From: Laetiporus sulphureus 93-53
Taxonomy: Eukaryota > Basidiomycota > Agaricomycetes > Polyporales > Laetiporaceae
DNA: 29,014 nucleotides
Reading direction: 5' to 3'
Assembly (NCBI RefSeq): GCF_001632365.1
Contig: NW_024468515.1
Coordinates: 1-29,014, forward strand
The notes beneath the pieces are model-generated. The model had not been told where the DNA came from and did no database searches. It worked only from the letters and a program-made list of their open reading frames with translations. Every line of letters begins with the position of its first letter. The stretch's first letter is position 1. This document shows, piece after piece, positions 1 through 11,812 of this stretch. The translations under genes and the position numbers were made by a program.

Positions 1-1315
1 TGTCATCACGTGAGCGCGAGAGGATGGGATGTTCTCTGGCTGGCGGCTCAACGTTGGCTCATTTCTTCACGCCATGCAACCATTGCGTGCTCGGCTGCTT
101 GTGCCCACTTACTCCCAGATCAACGCACTTCTCCCTTCGCAGCCGCTTGCTCACACATCATCGCAGTTTCGTGGGCTTGAGATTGATTATTCATGTTCTG
201 TATCGCCATCTCCACAGTCCGGAGTCCGGGGATTCTTCTTCATATGCATGGCCGCAGCTTGAGCGTACGTATTTTGTATGAAAGTGCGAGTCCTACTAGT
301 CATTGCTGGGCTGATAAACCCGTCCGGACTGACAAAATTTCATATGCGTTTGCATAGTGATTGTTTATCACGCGATAACGTCTTCTGCACAGCACAATCT
401 CATGGACATCCTTGGCAGCTCAAAATCCACCGTTGCGCGATTTATGCCTCTGCAAACTCGGGTCTCGACACGGCCATCATGCTACGCCGATACGACATGG
501 ACATATGCATGGGCTCACCTGGCAGCATAATTATGCGTGAGTCTCGCGCTGCGGTCGTCTTCGCCAATTTTCAGTGCCTAATCTGAAACGATCGCATACC
601 CCGGTGACCTGCGGCCTTCGGAGGTGTTTGCCCTGCCCACCACGCATCTTTTAGAATGGATGGCCTTTGCACTCGGCATTCTATGCAGTTATACACATTG
701 CCAGCAGGCAAGTCCTTCATTTGCACTCATCTTTAATTTGTTAAACAAGAGTGCCCGACTGCAGGTCTTTCAGCGTCGAAGCTAATGAGTTAGGCAAGCA
801 TTCGCGTTTAGATATCGACAGCCCTTACCATTCATCATGTGACGCGGCTATCATGGCGTCGATGAAGGGTCATTTGCAGCAGCATCATGCGGATTAAACA
901 GCACAAGGAGGCCAGATGATGGGGGAGCGTCAGTGGAGAAAACTAGCCTGGCCTGTGATGGGGTAAGAGCATGAATCAGCAAAACAGTCCGTGATTTCCA
1001 TAGATATCATGCAGCGGGTGATGCAATGAGAACTTAGAAGAGCGAAGAGGACAAAGAGATGGGTGTCGGGAACGACCCTGGACGGCCGATGAACGCAGCA
1101 CGAGGAACGCAAGGGCACAGGTCGAGAGAGGGGACATGGAAATATGCCAAACAGATGGGAACGACCCTGGACAGCCGATGAATGCAGCACGAGGAGCACA
1201 AGGGCATAGGTCGAGGGAGGGAACATGGAAATGCTGGTAGACTTCTGCTAAGGATTGTTAGTAGGTGGTAGAAGGGGTTGGAATGGAACTAGTTTGGTCG
1301 GCAATGAATCATGGC
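1..1315. other. No recognisable gene
   Basis: Open frames here are short (up to about 100 codons), overlap each other, and show no family motif, signal peptide with a sensible mature part, or plausible splice-joined extension. No tRNA-like A/B box pair was seen. The only structured element is the tandem duplication at 1068-1232, listed separately. The stretch may hold the 3' part of the unknown gene to its right and a distal intergenic region. Confidence 0.5.
1068..1232. repeat. Two-copy tandem repeat, 89-bp period
   Basis: Copy 1 (1068-1143) and copy 2 (1157-1232) align over 76 nt without gaps. I count seven mismatches, all of them transitions. The period is 89 bp, leaving 13 nt between the aligned units. 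Three of the seven changes are CpG in copy 1 and CpA or TpG in copy 2. No open frame of recognisable type uses the repeat. It looks like a local duplication that has aged, possibly through methyl-CpG deamination; that mechanism is an inference. Confidence 0.9.
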
Positions 1316-2044
1316 CTATCTCGGCTGTAAGTGCTCTCTGAACAAATTGAAAACAAACCCAGCATCCTTGGGCTCTTCGTCCCTTTCCTGCTCTGCACAC
1401 TGCCCTCTCTCCAACATTTTCAACGGTTGCATGCGCACACTCACACACACCAGGCTACCACGTGAGCGATTTCTCAATTGCTGATAAATGACACACCGTG
1501 AGCTATGTAACTGAAGGGCTGATGCTCGCATCGTTAGACCGGTACCTCCAACTCCCATGCAAATAGTCCAGCTGCGTGGCCTTCCGCGCGTACCTTGCTG
1601 CTCTTTCGACGGTCTCAGAGAGTCGAACGGAGAAGATCGTACATCTGTGAGGTCGTTCGCGCTCGCGTTTTCATGTCCATTCGTATTCCGTCGCTGGCCA
1701 GGGTGGAGCCTCCACAGCAGATGCGACAGCCCCGACGCCAACCGGGCCGTCTCAGACCGCCGAAACAAACCCGGACGCCTCGTCTGCCCGAACGCGCTCC
1801 GCGACGAGTTCGACGTATCCACAGAAACGAGCTCCGGGCGCGACATGTACATGCTCGGGCTCGACGCAGAGTTCGCGAGCATGGGCCCGTCACCGAACGC
1901 GATGCCGCTATCAGTGCTGTTGCTCGTCGCCTCCGTATACGGCGGGGCCGGCCCTCGCTCGCCCTGGTTCTCCATCAACGGGTCCTCCACGGAGCTGCCT
2001 GCCTCCGATTGACCTCTGTGCAATTTTTCAGCGGTGCGGCACAT
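1316..2044 (-). CDS. Hypothetical Ser/Arg-rich protein, structure uncertain
   Basis: I do not recognise a family. The minus frame encodes 242 residues rich in Ser, Arg, Pro and Gly, including GPAPPYTEA near the N-terminus, with no membrane segment. Third codon positions are strongly G/C in the first two thirds (about 1580-2010), as in neighbouring genes, which favours this strand over the overlapping plus frames. The real gene may start further upstream: an ATG at 2134-2136 opens a frame of about 20 codons ending at a GTGAGC donor, and an acceptor just inside this frame (before the AGSSVEDP segment) keeps phase. The 3' end may also be wrong, because a GTACGC donor-like site follows codons Gln-Gln (near 1590) and the last roughly 80 residues look non-coding. 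Likely a disordered fungal protein; function unknown. Confidence 0.35.
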   Translation of the reverse strand: MCRTAEKLHRGQSEAGSSVEDPLMENQGERGPAPPYTEATSNSTDSGIAFGDGPMLANSASSPSMYMSRPELVSVDTSNSSRSAFGQTRRPGLFRRSETARLASGLSHLLWRLHPGQRRNTNGHENASANDLTDVRSSPFDSLRPSKEQQGTRGRPRSWTICMGVGGTGLTMRASALQLHSSRCVIYQQLRNRSRGSLVCVSVRMQPLKMLERGQCAEQERDEEPKDAGFVFNLFREHLQPR

Positions 2045-2400
2045 CAGGCGAGACTGCGGGTCAGGTGGATGCTCACCGGTACACGACCACCTCCTGCTCT
2101 CCCGGCTCCTTCAGATACCGGTGCTAATGATGACATTATTGGATGGTATCTACTCCAAAAGACCACTCTATGCATAAACGCAGCCATGACAAGAATGCTA
2201 GTAATCTATATGTGACCATGCGACAAGAATCAGTGCGTGCTTAGTGTACAGTTTTGCTATCCTTCCTATGGGAGCGGCGGTGGAGACAAAACCTAGTGTG
2301 CGTCCCCGCATGACGCTCGGCCGCCTAGTGTTGGTGATGACAGGTGGGGACGACCACCTCGGGTTAGACGGAGCGTTGTCCCAAGACAGCGGTCTCGCCA

Positions 2401-4728
2401 TCAGATATGCATGACCTGCGAAGCTATCTTGCTGCGTGCACGGATCGCTGGGCCCTTGAAGAACAACACCTGCAGCAACCAATGAACAAAGCAATCCCAC
2501 TACACAGCGAAGGACGATACTCACAAACGGGATCGGGATCATGACCACTGCGATGAGCGCGAACAGCGTGTTCGCCCAGTGGTACGTCAGCCTGGCAAAC
2601 ATCTGTGTCGTGAACATCGGGAACGCCATGCCCATCAGGTTCCGGAAGAGACTCTGGCCGGCGAGCGCGGATGACGCGAACGTGCCGTAGCTACAATCGA
2701 AAGCAATTGGTGAGCGGAGAGGTGGTAGGGACATTGAAAGAGGTACGTACCAGTCCGCAAGATAGGTGAACACGGCGAGGTAGATGATGAACAGTGCCCA
2801 CATGATGAGCTGCAGCGAGCTAGGGGTGAGGATCCGCTAGTCCGCAACGGAATGGCGGCGTACGTACAACAATGCCGATCGCCGGAGCGATCCAGTACAC
2901 CTGAGTGTACGTCGACCAGGCGAAGATGAACATGCCAATCGGGAAGAGGATGGCGGCTGCCATTGGCGCATACAGCCGCGCTTCTGGTCCTCGAGTGGCA
3001 ACGTTTTTACTGTGCAACGGCGACTGTGGGCTAAGCTCATCGTTTAAATTCACAACAGCATGACGTACCTATACATCTTCTCCTGAATCACATTCGTGCA
3101 CAAGCCAAGCATGGCGCCTATCCTGTGAGTAGTTCAAGTTGTGAGTAGTTGAACACCTCTGTCGAGCTAGACCACGTACGTAATGGTGATGAACGCCGAA
3201 CCCTCCTCGCCCGCGTTGAAGTGATGCAGTGTTCGGAAGACGGGACCAATGGCCCTAGGCGACATTATAGTCAGTCTGGCATTCCACCGATCAGGGAGAA
3301 CGTGACCCACTCTATCATGACGTAAAGGATTCCCCATGCGAATCCGACCCACAACTGCATATCAAATGGTGATCAGCAGAGCTAGAAGGCAGAGAAGTCT
3401 CACAACGCACCGTGAAGCTCGCAATCACAGGCTCAGTCAATAGCAGATCTAACACGTGAATCTTGGCGTAAGCGAACAGCACCTTCGTCGCATGGGAAAG
3501 ATCTACTCACAGATCGGACGCGTGCAGGAGATATAGATGAGTGTACCCAGCGACGCACGCTCGTCCTCAATACGCGCACGGATTCTCTTGTCACCGGTTT
3601 CCTTGCGCATCTTCTTCGCCAACCGCACCAGCAGCACCGACGCACGCGTCTCCTTCATAAAAACCGGCACAGCGACCACGAACACGCCCGTGAAGCTAAA
3701 ATGCAGAGAGCTTCAGGAATAGAAGCATGGAGAATAGGGAGGATACTACCATACATAGCATGTATCCACTGAATCCAGCGCCATTCGAGGTGCGGGTTCT
3801 GCTCGATCCAGCCGGAGGCAAGGCACCCAACGCCGGTTGCGCCGATGGCAGCAGCGGCGAAGGAAGCCATTGCTACACCACGTCTACAAAGGAGCGTCGC
3901 GCTCAGTATGTTGTAAGCGCACACCAGTGAAATGGGACGTACTCTCGTGTAGAGAAGATGTCAGCGACGGTGCCGCCCACCATGGTCGAACCCGTTGAAC
4001 CAAAGGCGCCCGCAAAGAAACGCGCTATCAGGACTGTTTGAATGTTCTTGCCACTGAAATCATCTTGAGCGTCGATGATTACGAGTCGAGCCACAAAGGT
4101 ACTCACACTGCCGTAGCAATGGTGAAAAGCAGGAAACCAATCCCACTGCACAGATACAATGGCTGTCTACCGAACTCTTCGCTGAATGACGCGGTGACAA
4201 GAGGCACTATACCAAATCCGAGACAATATAGTGAGATGCCGAGAGTAGCCTGGAACTCCGTGCAATTTAGATCGCGCATCATTGATGTGAAACCGATCGC
4301 GTATGACGAGGAGGAGGATGCTGAATCACCTGTCGGTATGCAATACATTTATTGCCAAAAGCAGTCCACTCACCGACAAGGACGGAGAACAGGCACGCAG
4401 TGAGCAGAATTGCCTGCTTCCGTGCCGGAGAAAAGTTCGCAGGGTCCTGCTTGTCGCCCTTCTCGAACTCAATATAGAGAGGTTCCTGGGAAAAGTCTTC
4501 TGCCTTTTCTTTTTCATGCAAGCCCTCCTTCTGCAGATGGTGGTCTCGGTGGTGTATGTAGTCTTCGAGCTGCTGTACATAGCTCTCGTCGAGGACCTCG
4601 TTGTCCGGTCTGTCTGCGGGAGCAAGGCGGGGGTCCACGAGTTCCGAGACGTCCTCAAGGCTCCGGAGGACGACGTGGTTCGCATTCTCCTCGGCGAGGG
4701 TGGCCTCTTCGTCGCGCGCGTGAGTCAT
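2401..4728 (-). CDS. MFS transporter, DHA1 drug/polyamine family
   Basis: Predicted plasma-membrane proton antiporter exporting drugs or polyamines, about 560 residues and 12 membrane segments. The start at 4728 (MTHARDEEAT) gives a hydrophilic, acidic N-terminal tail of about 100 residues ending in FEKGDKQDPANFSPARKQ, the juxtamembrane pattern of fungal TPO-type DHA1 carriers. Thirteen exons join in phase. Recognisable pieces in order are TM1 (ILLTACLFSVLVG), the TM2-3 loop SEEFGRQPLYL, ARFFAGAFGSTGSTMVGGTVAD, EWRWIQWIHAIFTGVFVVAVP, a basic central loop with KETRASVLL, LLLTEPVIASFTLWVGFAWGI, and the last helix running into VLFFKGPAIRARSKIA. The first intron is only 44 nt (4330-4373). The final exon codes for the short tail ending at the TCA at 2401. 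No break was found. The substrate cannot be told from sequence. It faces the flavin-reductase gene across about 820 bp, so shared control is possible but unproven. Confidence 0.88.
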
Positions 4729-5550
4729 GGCGAGAAAGGTAGCGAGAGATGGTGACAAGGAGCATGCCCTGATGATGGATGGGTTTATATCGCGCCATGC
4801 TTGCCGTGCAGATTCATGATATGATACCCCACGGAGCACACCTTAGATGCCGTCTCGGGATGTTCCCGGGGATTGAATCTGACTGAAAACACCGCTGAAC
4901 GATTGGCTAGAATAACTCGGAGACTAAAATCTGAGATTGAGATCGTGTCCGACGTGGACTTCTCGCGCTGCATCGGAGCACCTCCTTTTTCCGCGTAGCT
5001 GCCCCTATGCGATCATGCGTACTCCCGCCGACGCATGGTTCCATCTGGCGCTCTGAAAAGGTACTCAAACAAAGATTTAGTGCGATATGATGCATTAATG
5101 CTCCGAGTGAGTGCGCGATCGACATCCACATGAGGTTTGTTCGCGCGTACCTGCGAGCGCGCCTCGGTGTCGGCCATGGCTGAGCGCTGAGCGCCGACGT
5201 CCAGTGCTGGATGACCACCAACTCGCCTTCGCAATGATTATCTCTATACATTTCTCGGCTGCCGTAATCCGTTGAGTGTCAAGCTTATCCGCGCTGATTT
5301 ATGACTGGCCTCTGAGTCGGTGGGCAACAAAGCAGAAAGCCAAGTATGCCGCCGCCCATCTCGATCGCATCGTGATCAGGAGCCTTAGAATTCAACACAT
5401 ACAAACAACTCGCTACGTCCAGTCACATGACATCTAAGGTAGATTCGCGCCGCCGTCACGGCGTTCGGACTTGTCTGCTGCCAGCTCGCAGGTCCGCTCT
5501 TCGTCTTCAACACTTCTAGTACAAAGCTCATGCTCGCATCTATCTAGCTC
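4729..5550. other. Divergent intergenic region, MFS and flavin-reductase genes
   Basis: This holds the 5' flanks of the minus-strand transporter and the plus-strand flavin-reductase-like gene. Overlapping minus frames at 4907-5251 have no family resemblance. A splice-like pair (a GTACGC donor after codon 9 of an ATG at 5177, and a CTTTTCAG acceptor) would give only a 24-residue peptide or an Arg-rich frame, so I do not call a gene. No convincing TATA box or other site stands out. Confidence 0.5.
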
Positions 5551-6348
5551 ATGAATGTGGCTCGTTTGGCGTCGGCAGGCTTGCTAGCATGTCGCGTTTC
5601 CAACGCGTCCCCGTTCTGCCGTGATCTCATCAGCAAATCCGTCATACTCCATCCGTGCCTCCGACTCAAACACACCGCGAGCGATGAATCTCGCCTTATA
5701 CGCGAAAATATGCGCACTTTACTTCGCGAGACCGCGCAGCCCGTCGCAGTCGTGACCGCTCTAATGCCTCCCTCCGGCACCCCGACACCTTCTTCGTCGG
5801 ATCACCAGCGGTTTCACGGTGCGACGCTATCCTCATTCAGCTCCGTCTCCATGGACCCTCACCCCCTCGTCGCGTTCTCGCTGCGCGTACCTTCCCGCCT
5901 CGCCACCTCGCTCAAAGAAGCGCACGCCGCGACCCATCTGCCCTCCCACATGGTCGTAAACATCCTCTCTGCTGCGCAGGCCGCCCTCGCCGTGCATTTC
6001 TCGCAGCCCGACCTATACCCGAACCCTTTCTCAGCCACGCGCTTCACTCTCACGGCAGAAGGCCTGCCCGTCCTCGCTGGCGCGCTCGGAGCGCTCTCAT
6101 GTAAGCTGATCGCGGGATCTTGGCCGCTGCATGACCTCGAGTCATTGGAGAGCCGCGGAGGAAAGGAGGCACCAGTGTGGGATGGCGAGGGTGTCGCGTC
6201 TGAGCTGTTCATCGCGCGGGTCACGCGCGTCGAGTCGGTCGTGCCCCTTGAAGAGGAGGACGGGCTACGGACGTCACCGCTTATATACTATCGGCGTAGC
6301 TACGCTACGACACGCACTCTATATCCAGGAGACGATAATAAGACGTAA
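5551..6348 (+). CDS. Flavin reductase-like FMN-binding protein
   Basis: Single-exon gene of 265 residues. The core from about residue 55 has the flavin reductase-like split-barrel signature: RETAQPVAVVTA near the start of the fold, then FHGATLSSFSSVSMDPHPLV, the FMN-phosphate-binding strand and loop, then FSLRVPSRLATSLKEA and FVVNIL-like MVVNILSAAQAALAVHFS, ending with the LIYYRRSYATT strand. Known members bind FMN and reduce flavin with NAD(P)H, or act as small oxidoreductases; partner and substrate here are unknown. The first roughly 45 residues are Arg/Ser/Ala-rich with almost no acid, resembling a mitochondrial presequence (inference). The absence of introns is unusual beside its intron-rich neighbours. 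Its 3' end converges on POL1 with about 100 bp between the stop codons. Confidence 0.85.
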   Translation: MNVARLASAGLLACRVSNASPFCRDLISKSVILHPCLRLKHTASDESRLIRENMRTLLRETAQPVAVVTALMPPSGTPTPSSSDHQRFHGATLSSFSSVSMDPHPLVAFSLRVPSRLATSLKEAHAATHLPSHMVVNILSAAQAALAVHFSQPDLYPNPFSATRFTLTAEGLPVLAGALGALSCKLIAGSWPLHDLESLESRGGKEAPVWDGEGVASELFIARVTRVESVVPLEEEDGLRTSPLIYYRRSYATTRTLYPGDDNKT

Positions 6349-6452
6349 GGAGGTATAATATCATTGCAGGAAGTCCGGAGAGCTGCTCCAGTCAACAGTC
6401 TTAAGCTACATGCAAATGCAGATGCCAAAAATCAGAGAGCTTGCACAGATGC

Positions 6453-9400
6453 CTACACCTTCATGAAGGAAAACAGCGACGTGAGATCCACCCATCGCCG
6501 CCCGCACTGCTCGAGGTATTTCTCGACGGTCGCGTCCATCGTCTGCAGAAACTCTGCCTGAACGTTGACCAGTGCTCTCAACTCATCTATCAGAAGTACC
6601 ATGAGACCACAGCAGCGGCACCGATGCCGACGGACACGCACCAAGCTTGACGCCAGTAACCGCCTTCATTGCTTTCTCAGCACTGAACAAGGAAGCATAG
6701 TATCGCAGCTGATTGTAGAGCTGCGCATCCGAGTACTGTTACCAACCGATCAGCACGCCATCCGGTATGCAGCCGACGAGCAACCTACCTCAAACGAGAC
6801 AGATCCTGCGCATCCCTGTCGCAAGCACCGCCGGCCATAGACGCGCATCATGCGCGTGCGGTTCCCGCACGTCGGGTCGTCGCAGACCGTCCATCCCTCA
6901 TAGTACTTATTTATATGCTCGCGGATCTGCGTCTCCAGCTGAACTTGAAGACTTGCCGTGCCCATCACGGACTTGCATCCGGGGCATGTAGGACCGGAGG
7001 GCAATAAAAGTGATGACTGTCACGGCGAGTGAGCACCTGTCAAGTCGTATAGTGATAGTCATGTGCACCTCTCTGTCACTGATGGGCTCAAATGCAATCT
7101 CAGCCTTGCATTGACGACACCGCACGATGAAATGATCCGCATCGTTGAACCGCTCGGCTTCCGATATGAGCGAGTCGAGGGTGCCGAAGTACCGCTCTTC
7201 TGACTCGCCCGCGCTAGAGCGATAGCGGCTTGCATCCAGTCCTTTAAGACGACGAGAAGTATGAGCAAATACACAGAAGCACATAGCGCCTGCACGCTTA
7301 CCTAGACATTCCGCTAGTCGTGCACGATCGGTGCCCTCAATCGGCTCGCACAGCCGTTCAATTGGAGGGAGTATTTGCTGCGACAGGTAGTACTCGTAGT
7401 CTTCCTAACCATCAGCTTGCGTCCCTGAAGAAGAGTAGAGGAAGCATTCTCACCGATCTTCAGCTCCGACTCCGCCCTGCGCAATTCGTCAGGGTGCTTC
7501 GCCCGGTCAGCCTGCGCCGATTTCGCAGCCTCGCCGTTCTCGCCCAAACAGAACACATAGGGTATCACATCGCCTGCGCGAGCCGTACCGCCCCTTGCCT
7601 TCATGCGCATTGCGACCTGGACATGAGGTTGGCTCTTGGCGTCGGGGTAGTCTTCCGGATTCTTGCCTAGTCGCTGTTCCAGTGTTAGCGCAGTACCACA
7701 GAATGTGAACGTTGACAGATACCTTGAAGACGATGAAGTCGTCCATCTTGACCTTGCCGGCACGCACATCCTCCCCCATGCTCGTCAAATACTCGTGTAT
7801 TCGCTCGACGACCGTCTCGGTCGCTTCTCCCGAAAGTATTTGTTCGAGAACGTAACTGCATGGCCATCAGACGAAGCCATATAGCCTATGGACCAATGGG
7901 TACTTACTGAGAGACATTTTTGGAGAGGACACAATACTCTCTTCGTTTCATATCCAGACCCTTGACTTCAGTCGACGTCCGCGTGCCGTCCTCCACCTTA
8001 ATGGCAGCATACTTCTTCTTCTGCAGAAGAAGCAGCCGCTGGAAGATGCCATCCAGATCGATCTCGAGCAGCTTGTATCGGTCGTTTACAGCCTTCTTGA
8101 ACTCTGCGGAGATCTTCAAGGCTTCCGCGAGGTCAGTGACGTTTGAGTTGACGAACACAGAGTCGGTATCTCCGTAAACGACCTGGATATAACGATCGGC
8201 ATGAGCATGCCGATGAGGGGAATTTGCCTACATCGAGTTGCAGACTCTCTGCCAGTTCTCGCGTATGTGTCAGAATTTCTCGTCCCTTGAAGGTCGTCAA
8301 GGCGGCGAGTGGCCTCGCATAGAACCTCGAATACTCGAAACCGAGACATCCGTACATACTGTTGGCGGTTAGCTTCAGAGCCATTTGCTTGATATCCCAC
8401 TGGAAATGAGGTGAGCAAAAACCCTCGCGTGACAAACAAGCTAATAGTTGTACCTGCAACAGTTGCGACTGCGTCGCTTTGCGGTCTTTCATCAAGCTCT
8501 TGACTTGTCGACGGCGGTTCACCAAAGTGGCGATCAAGCGAGGCAGGACGCCCTGAGTAACGTCAGAGCTTGGCGGTTCCGGCATCTTCTCCTCGCCGTC
8601 CTGTCGAAAGTAGTGAGCAATGGCTTCACCGGCAAACTCTGAATGACTTTACCTCATCTTCCATTTGCTCGACAGTAGTGAAGTCGATGTTGTACTCTTG
8701 GATGATGCTGGGGTACAGCGAGTTGAAATCCATGACAAGGATGTACTTGTCCCACAGTCCACGTTTCGGCTCAAAGACAAGACCTCCTTTGTACTTATCT
8801 CTCTTCCCTTTTGTGGTCTTGCCGCCTTCTGCATCATCGTCATGGGACACCTTCTCTGCCGTAGCCGCTTTCTTGCCCCACAGTTTGTCCGGGCAAATGT
8901 ACTTCAAGCGATGAAATTCGTGCAGCAGAATGTACTCGTTGCGCTCGGCACGCCCACCATTTAAGGTCTTATTCCTACCAAACATCTAGATGAGCTCTCT
9001 GTGCATGCTGAGAGCCCCCGCGCCTACCATGAATTGCCCGCCAGGTTCGTGAGCTGCCTCGTCAGAGGCAATATTTGCACTTTCGCAGCAAGCGCCATCT
9101 GAAAATGAGCATCGAGTTCACAATGACGAACGAAGGTGAGCAGTCGCTCAGGCGAGCTAACGCTACTGTCGAAGTAGCTCGCTGTGTCGTCTGGATCTAT
9201 GTCCTGTCGCTCGCTTTTCAGATGTGTCTTGCACATCTCTGTTAGAGACCAGGTCGTCGAGGATATCATGCCCTACAATGTGTTCGTTTGTCAAACCGTT
9301 CTCATCGAGGACGATAAGATCACGCACCTTCGCGCTGTCACTTGCAAGGTCACATAGCAATCTTCCATTGACGAACTTAAGGTTGGTACCTTGCCGGCCG

Positions 9401-11812
9401 ATGCTTGGCCATTTAGATCTTCTAAAGCGACCTATCCTTGACCAATGATCCGCCTTTAAGTCGCGCATCCGGTGAAGTAGGACATCCAAGGACACGCCAA
9501 GGAACTCATGTCCTACGATCACGTCCGGATCTGCTTTGTGAATAGTAACTGCAAAATACGACGATGAGTCTATGACTTCCGAGCATGTTTCAGTTGCAAA
9601 GGAGGATATACCTAACAAGCTGTTCAGAAGCATTCGCTCATTCTTCATCGGCGAGATCACTCCTTTACCATTGCCTCGAGCGCGAGTCTCGAAGTTGGGC
9701 GGGAACTTGTCCAGGGGTCGGACGAACGTTCGGACGGTGCATGGTAGAGCTTCGGGTGGAGTGGGATCGTCGATGTCCACTACACAATCAAGCCATTATG
9801 ATCAAATCGATGTAAATATGAACGTGAGAATGCATACAATTTGACCAGATTCGAGCTGTGGCACAGACGATCTCGCGGTTGTTCTCTTTATGGTTGACAA
9901 TTGTCCGCAAGCTAAGACTCACGACGTTGAGAGGAGGCATCTCCCTCGGGGCTTGATCATCAGTCTCAGAAAACGGATTAATATCTTTGGGATCAGACAC
10001 GGTGGCTTCGACTTTGCACCAAGACACCTAAGCAGAATGAGAGAACATATAATTCTCAATGGAAGCACACTCACTCCCTTGTGATCTAGCTGAGGTTTCT
10101 TGATCTGAAGCCAGCATGGACCCATGATCTTCCGCTTGAGTACCAGCAACTCGAATGCGGTAGTATTGGTGCCGAAGATGCGAGCAAAGTTAGGACTAGA
10201 GACATTATTCGGAAGCTGAGGCTCTGGACGAGGTGCTTCAATCGCTTAGAACTTCACCTAACCGTTCATTTACGTACCATTGAAGCCATATACGACCTTG
10301 AACCACTGAGATTCACCTCTCGGGACGTCCTTCTCCCCAAACGCATACCTTCTCTTCACGACTTTGCCCTTCCAACTCTTGATACCAGTCCTGCGACGGA
10401 TCTGGTCGAAGTCGCTATAAATGTCAGACATCTCGGGGATGACATCTGTCTCGTATATTTCTCCAGTCTCCTCGTCTAGATCGACGCGGCGCTCGCGCGG
10501 GAGAACGAACAGATTCCGCTGCAAATTCTCCACCATGACACAGCATGAAAGCCATGCCTTCGATGCTTTGTCTTGCGTCTTGCCAATAAAATATAGCTTG
10601 CCTTCATGTTCCAGGTAGTCGAGCCAGAAGAATCGCAGCGAGCCATCTGGCTCAAGTACAGAGACGTCGGAGGGATTACTTGAGATCCCCGAGGCCATAG
10701 TCGAATGACCTATCATCTCTTCCGGGGCGGTTTTCAAGGATTCATATACAGAGAGCCAAGACGGCGTCGTCTCCTGCTTCATATTGAGCTTGCCATTGAT
10801 AGGCTTTAGAGGCTTATGTTCCTCCTCCGTCTCCATCTTCACTTGTATGCGTCCTGAGTTCACGGGCTTCGGCTTCCGGTTGTCAAGCTCCGCAATATCG
10901 ACATCCATTAAGTCACTGTCGTCGAAGGCCGAATCATACTCGTCTGGCTCGCTAGCGTCGCTGTAAACTCCCAATTGACTTAGCTGCTCGATAGCGGGCT
11001 TCAGGTCGCTAGCCTCAGTCCGCATCTTCTTCTTGGGGCTGAGGATTTCATCGTCGCTGGCGGGAATGTGGTCTAGTGGGTCATCAAGGAATCCATCGGA
11101 GGACATGTCTGCGGTTGGGTAGGAGGACCTATGATGATAGGCATCACGATGCCGATATAAAGATGTGCGGGGCTTGGTTGAGAATTCCCGCTCCTCGTTC
11201 CTCTCTATGCTCGGCTTGCGCTTGCGAGACCTTGAGATTGCGGTGGCATTGCTAACGGTCTTCTCCATATCATTGAACTGGCCAAGAATGTCTTGCATGA
11301 AGTCATCTTCTTGCTCCTTTGAGACTGCCGGACGATAGGCACTAATGGAAGGGGTGACAGTGGGCGGAGGCGCCTTGGGTTTTCCCTTTGGTCTCGCCTT
11401 CGAATCAGCTTTGCCACTTTTTGCTGCAAATCGATATCAGTGTTTGAGCTCCACAGATAGATGCACATAGAATGCACCTTTTCGCTTTCCCCTAACGTCT
11501 TCGCTATCCGCGCCTTGTTCTGCCTCCGAGAAATCGTCCAATCCATTGTCCATGTAGCCCTCGGCACCATCATCCTCCACAAAGTCGTCCTTCGCGAGCC
11601 TCCCACGAACGATAGACTTGTACTGCTCTTCAGTTACCTCATCATATATACGAACGTCTTCATCTTCCTAGACATCATAATGTAACTCCAGCAACAAGAC
11701 ACGACGAAATGAATTATACCTTCCAGGTACGACCGCCGCCTTCCCGAGCGCGTTTGTACTCGGCCAACTTCTCAAGCCTCGCTTTCTTCTCGCGCATAGC
11801 ACGGTCGGACAT
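6453..11812 (-). CDS. POL1: DNA polymerase alpha catalytic subunit
   Basis: Catalytic subunit of the polymerase alpha-primase complex, which extends RNA primers at origins and on Okazaki fragments in the nucleus. About 19 exons join in phase to a family B polymerase of roughly 1,450-1,480 residues, within the normal range. The start at 11812 ([16 protein letters not shown]) and the N-terminal [15 protein letters not shown] segment are typical of alpha. The exonuclease region carries [16 protein letters not shown] in place of proofreading residues, as expected for alpha. Polymerase motifs are intact: [30 protein letters not shown] and YGDTDSVF. The C-terminus keeps both zinc modules: CRQC with CPGC, then CDDPTC with the CLRQGC pair. 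The final exon ends FSFMKV at 6453. The promoter shared with GRX5 contains an MCB-like site, fitting G1/S expression. Confidence 0.96.

Noticed and set aside
278..586. Plus-strand frame of 102 codons with a hydrophobic start resembling a signal peptide
   Set aside because: The remainder has no secreted-protein character, no family match, and overlaps other equally plausible frames.
1595..2215. Plus-strand frame of 206 codons, Arg/Pro-rich
   Set aside because: It is antisense to the better minus-strand frame; the extreme Arg/Pro/Ala content is what a G/C-biased complementary strand produces.
4303..4755. Long plus-strand frames across the first transporter exon
   Set aside because: Antisense shadows of the acidic N-terminal exon of the MFS gene, whose motifs and splice sites are on the minus strand.
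4907..5251. Possible small spliced gene on the minus strand (ATG at 5177, GTACGC donor, CTTTTCAG acceptor)
   Set aside because: The in-phase join gives only 24 residues; other acceptors give an Arg-rich frame without homology. Most likely upstream sequence of the transporter gene.
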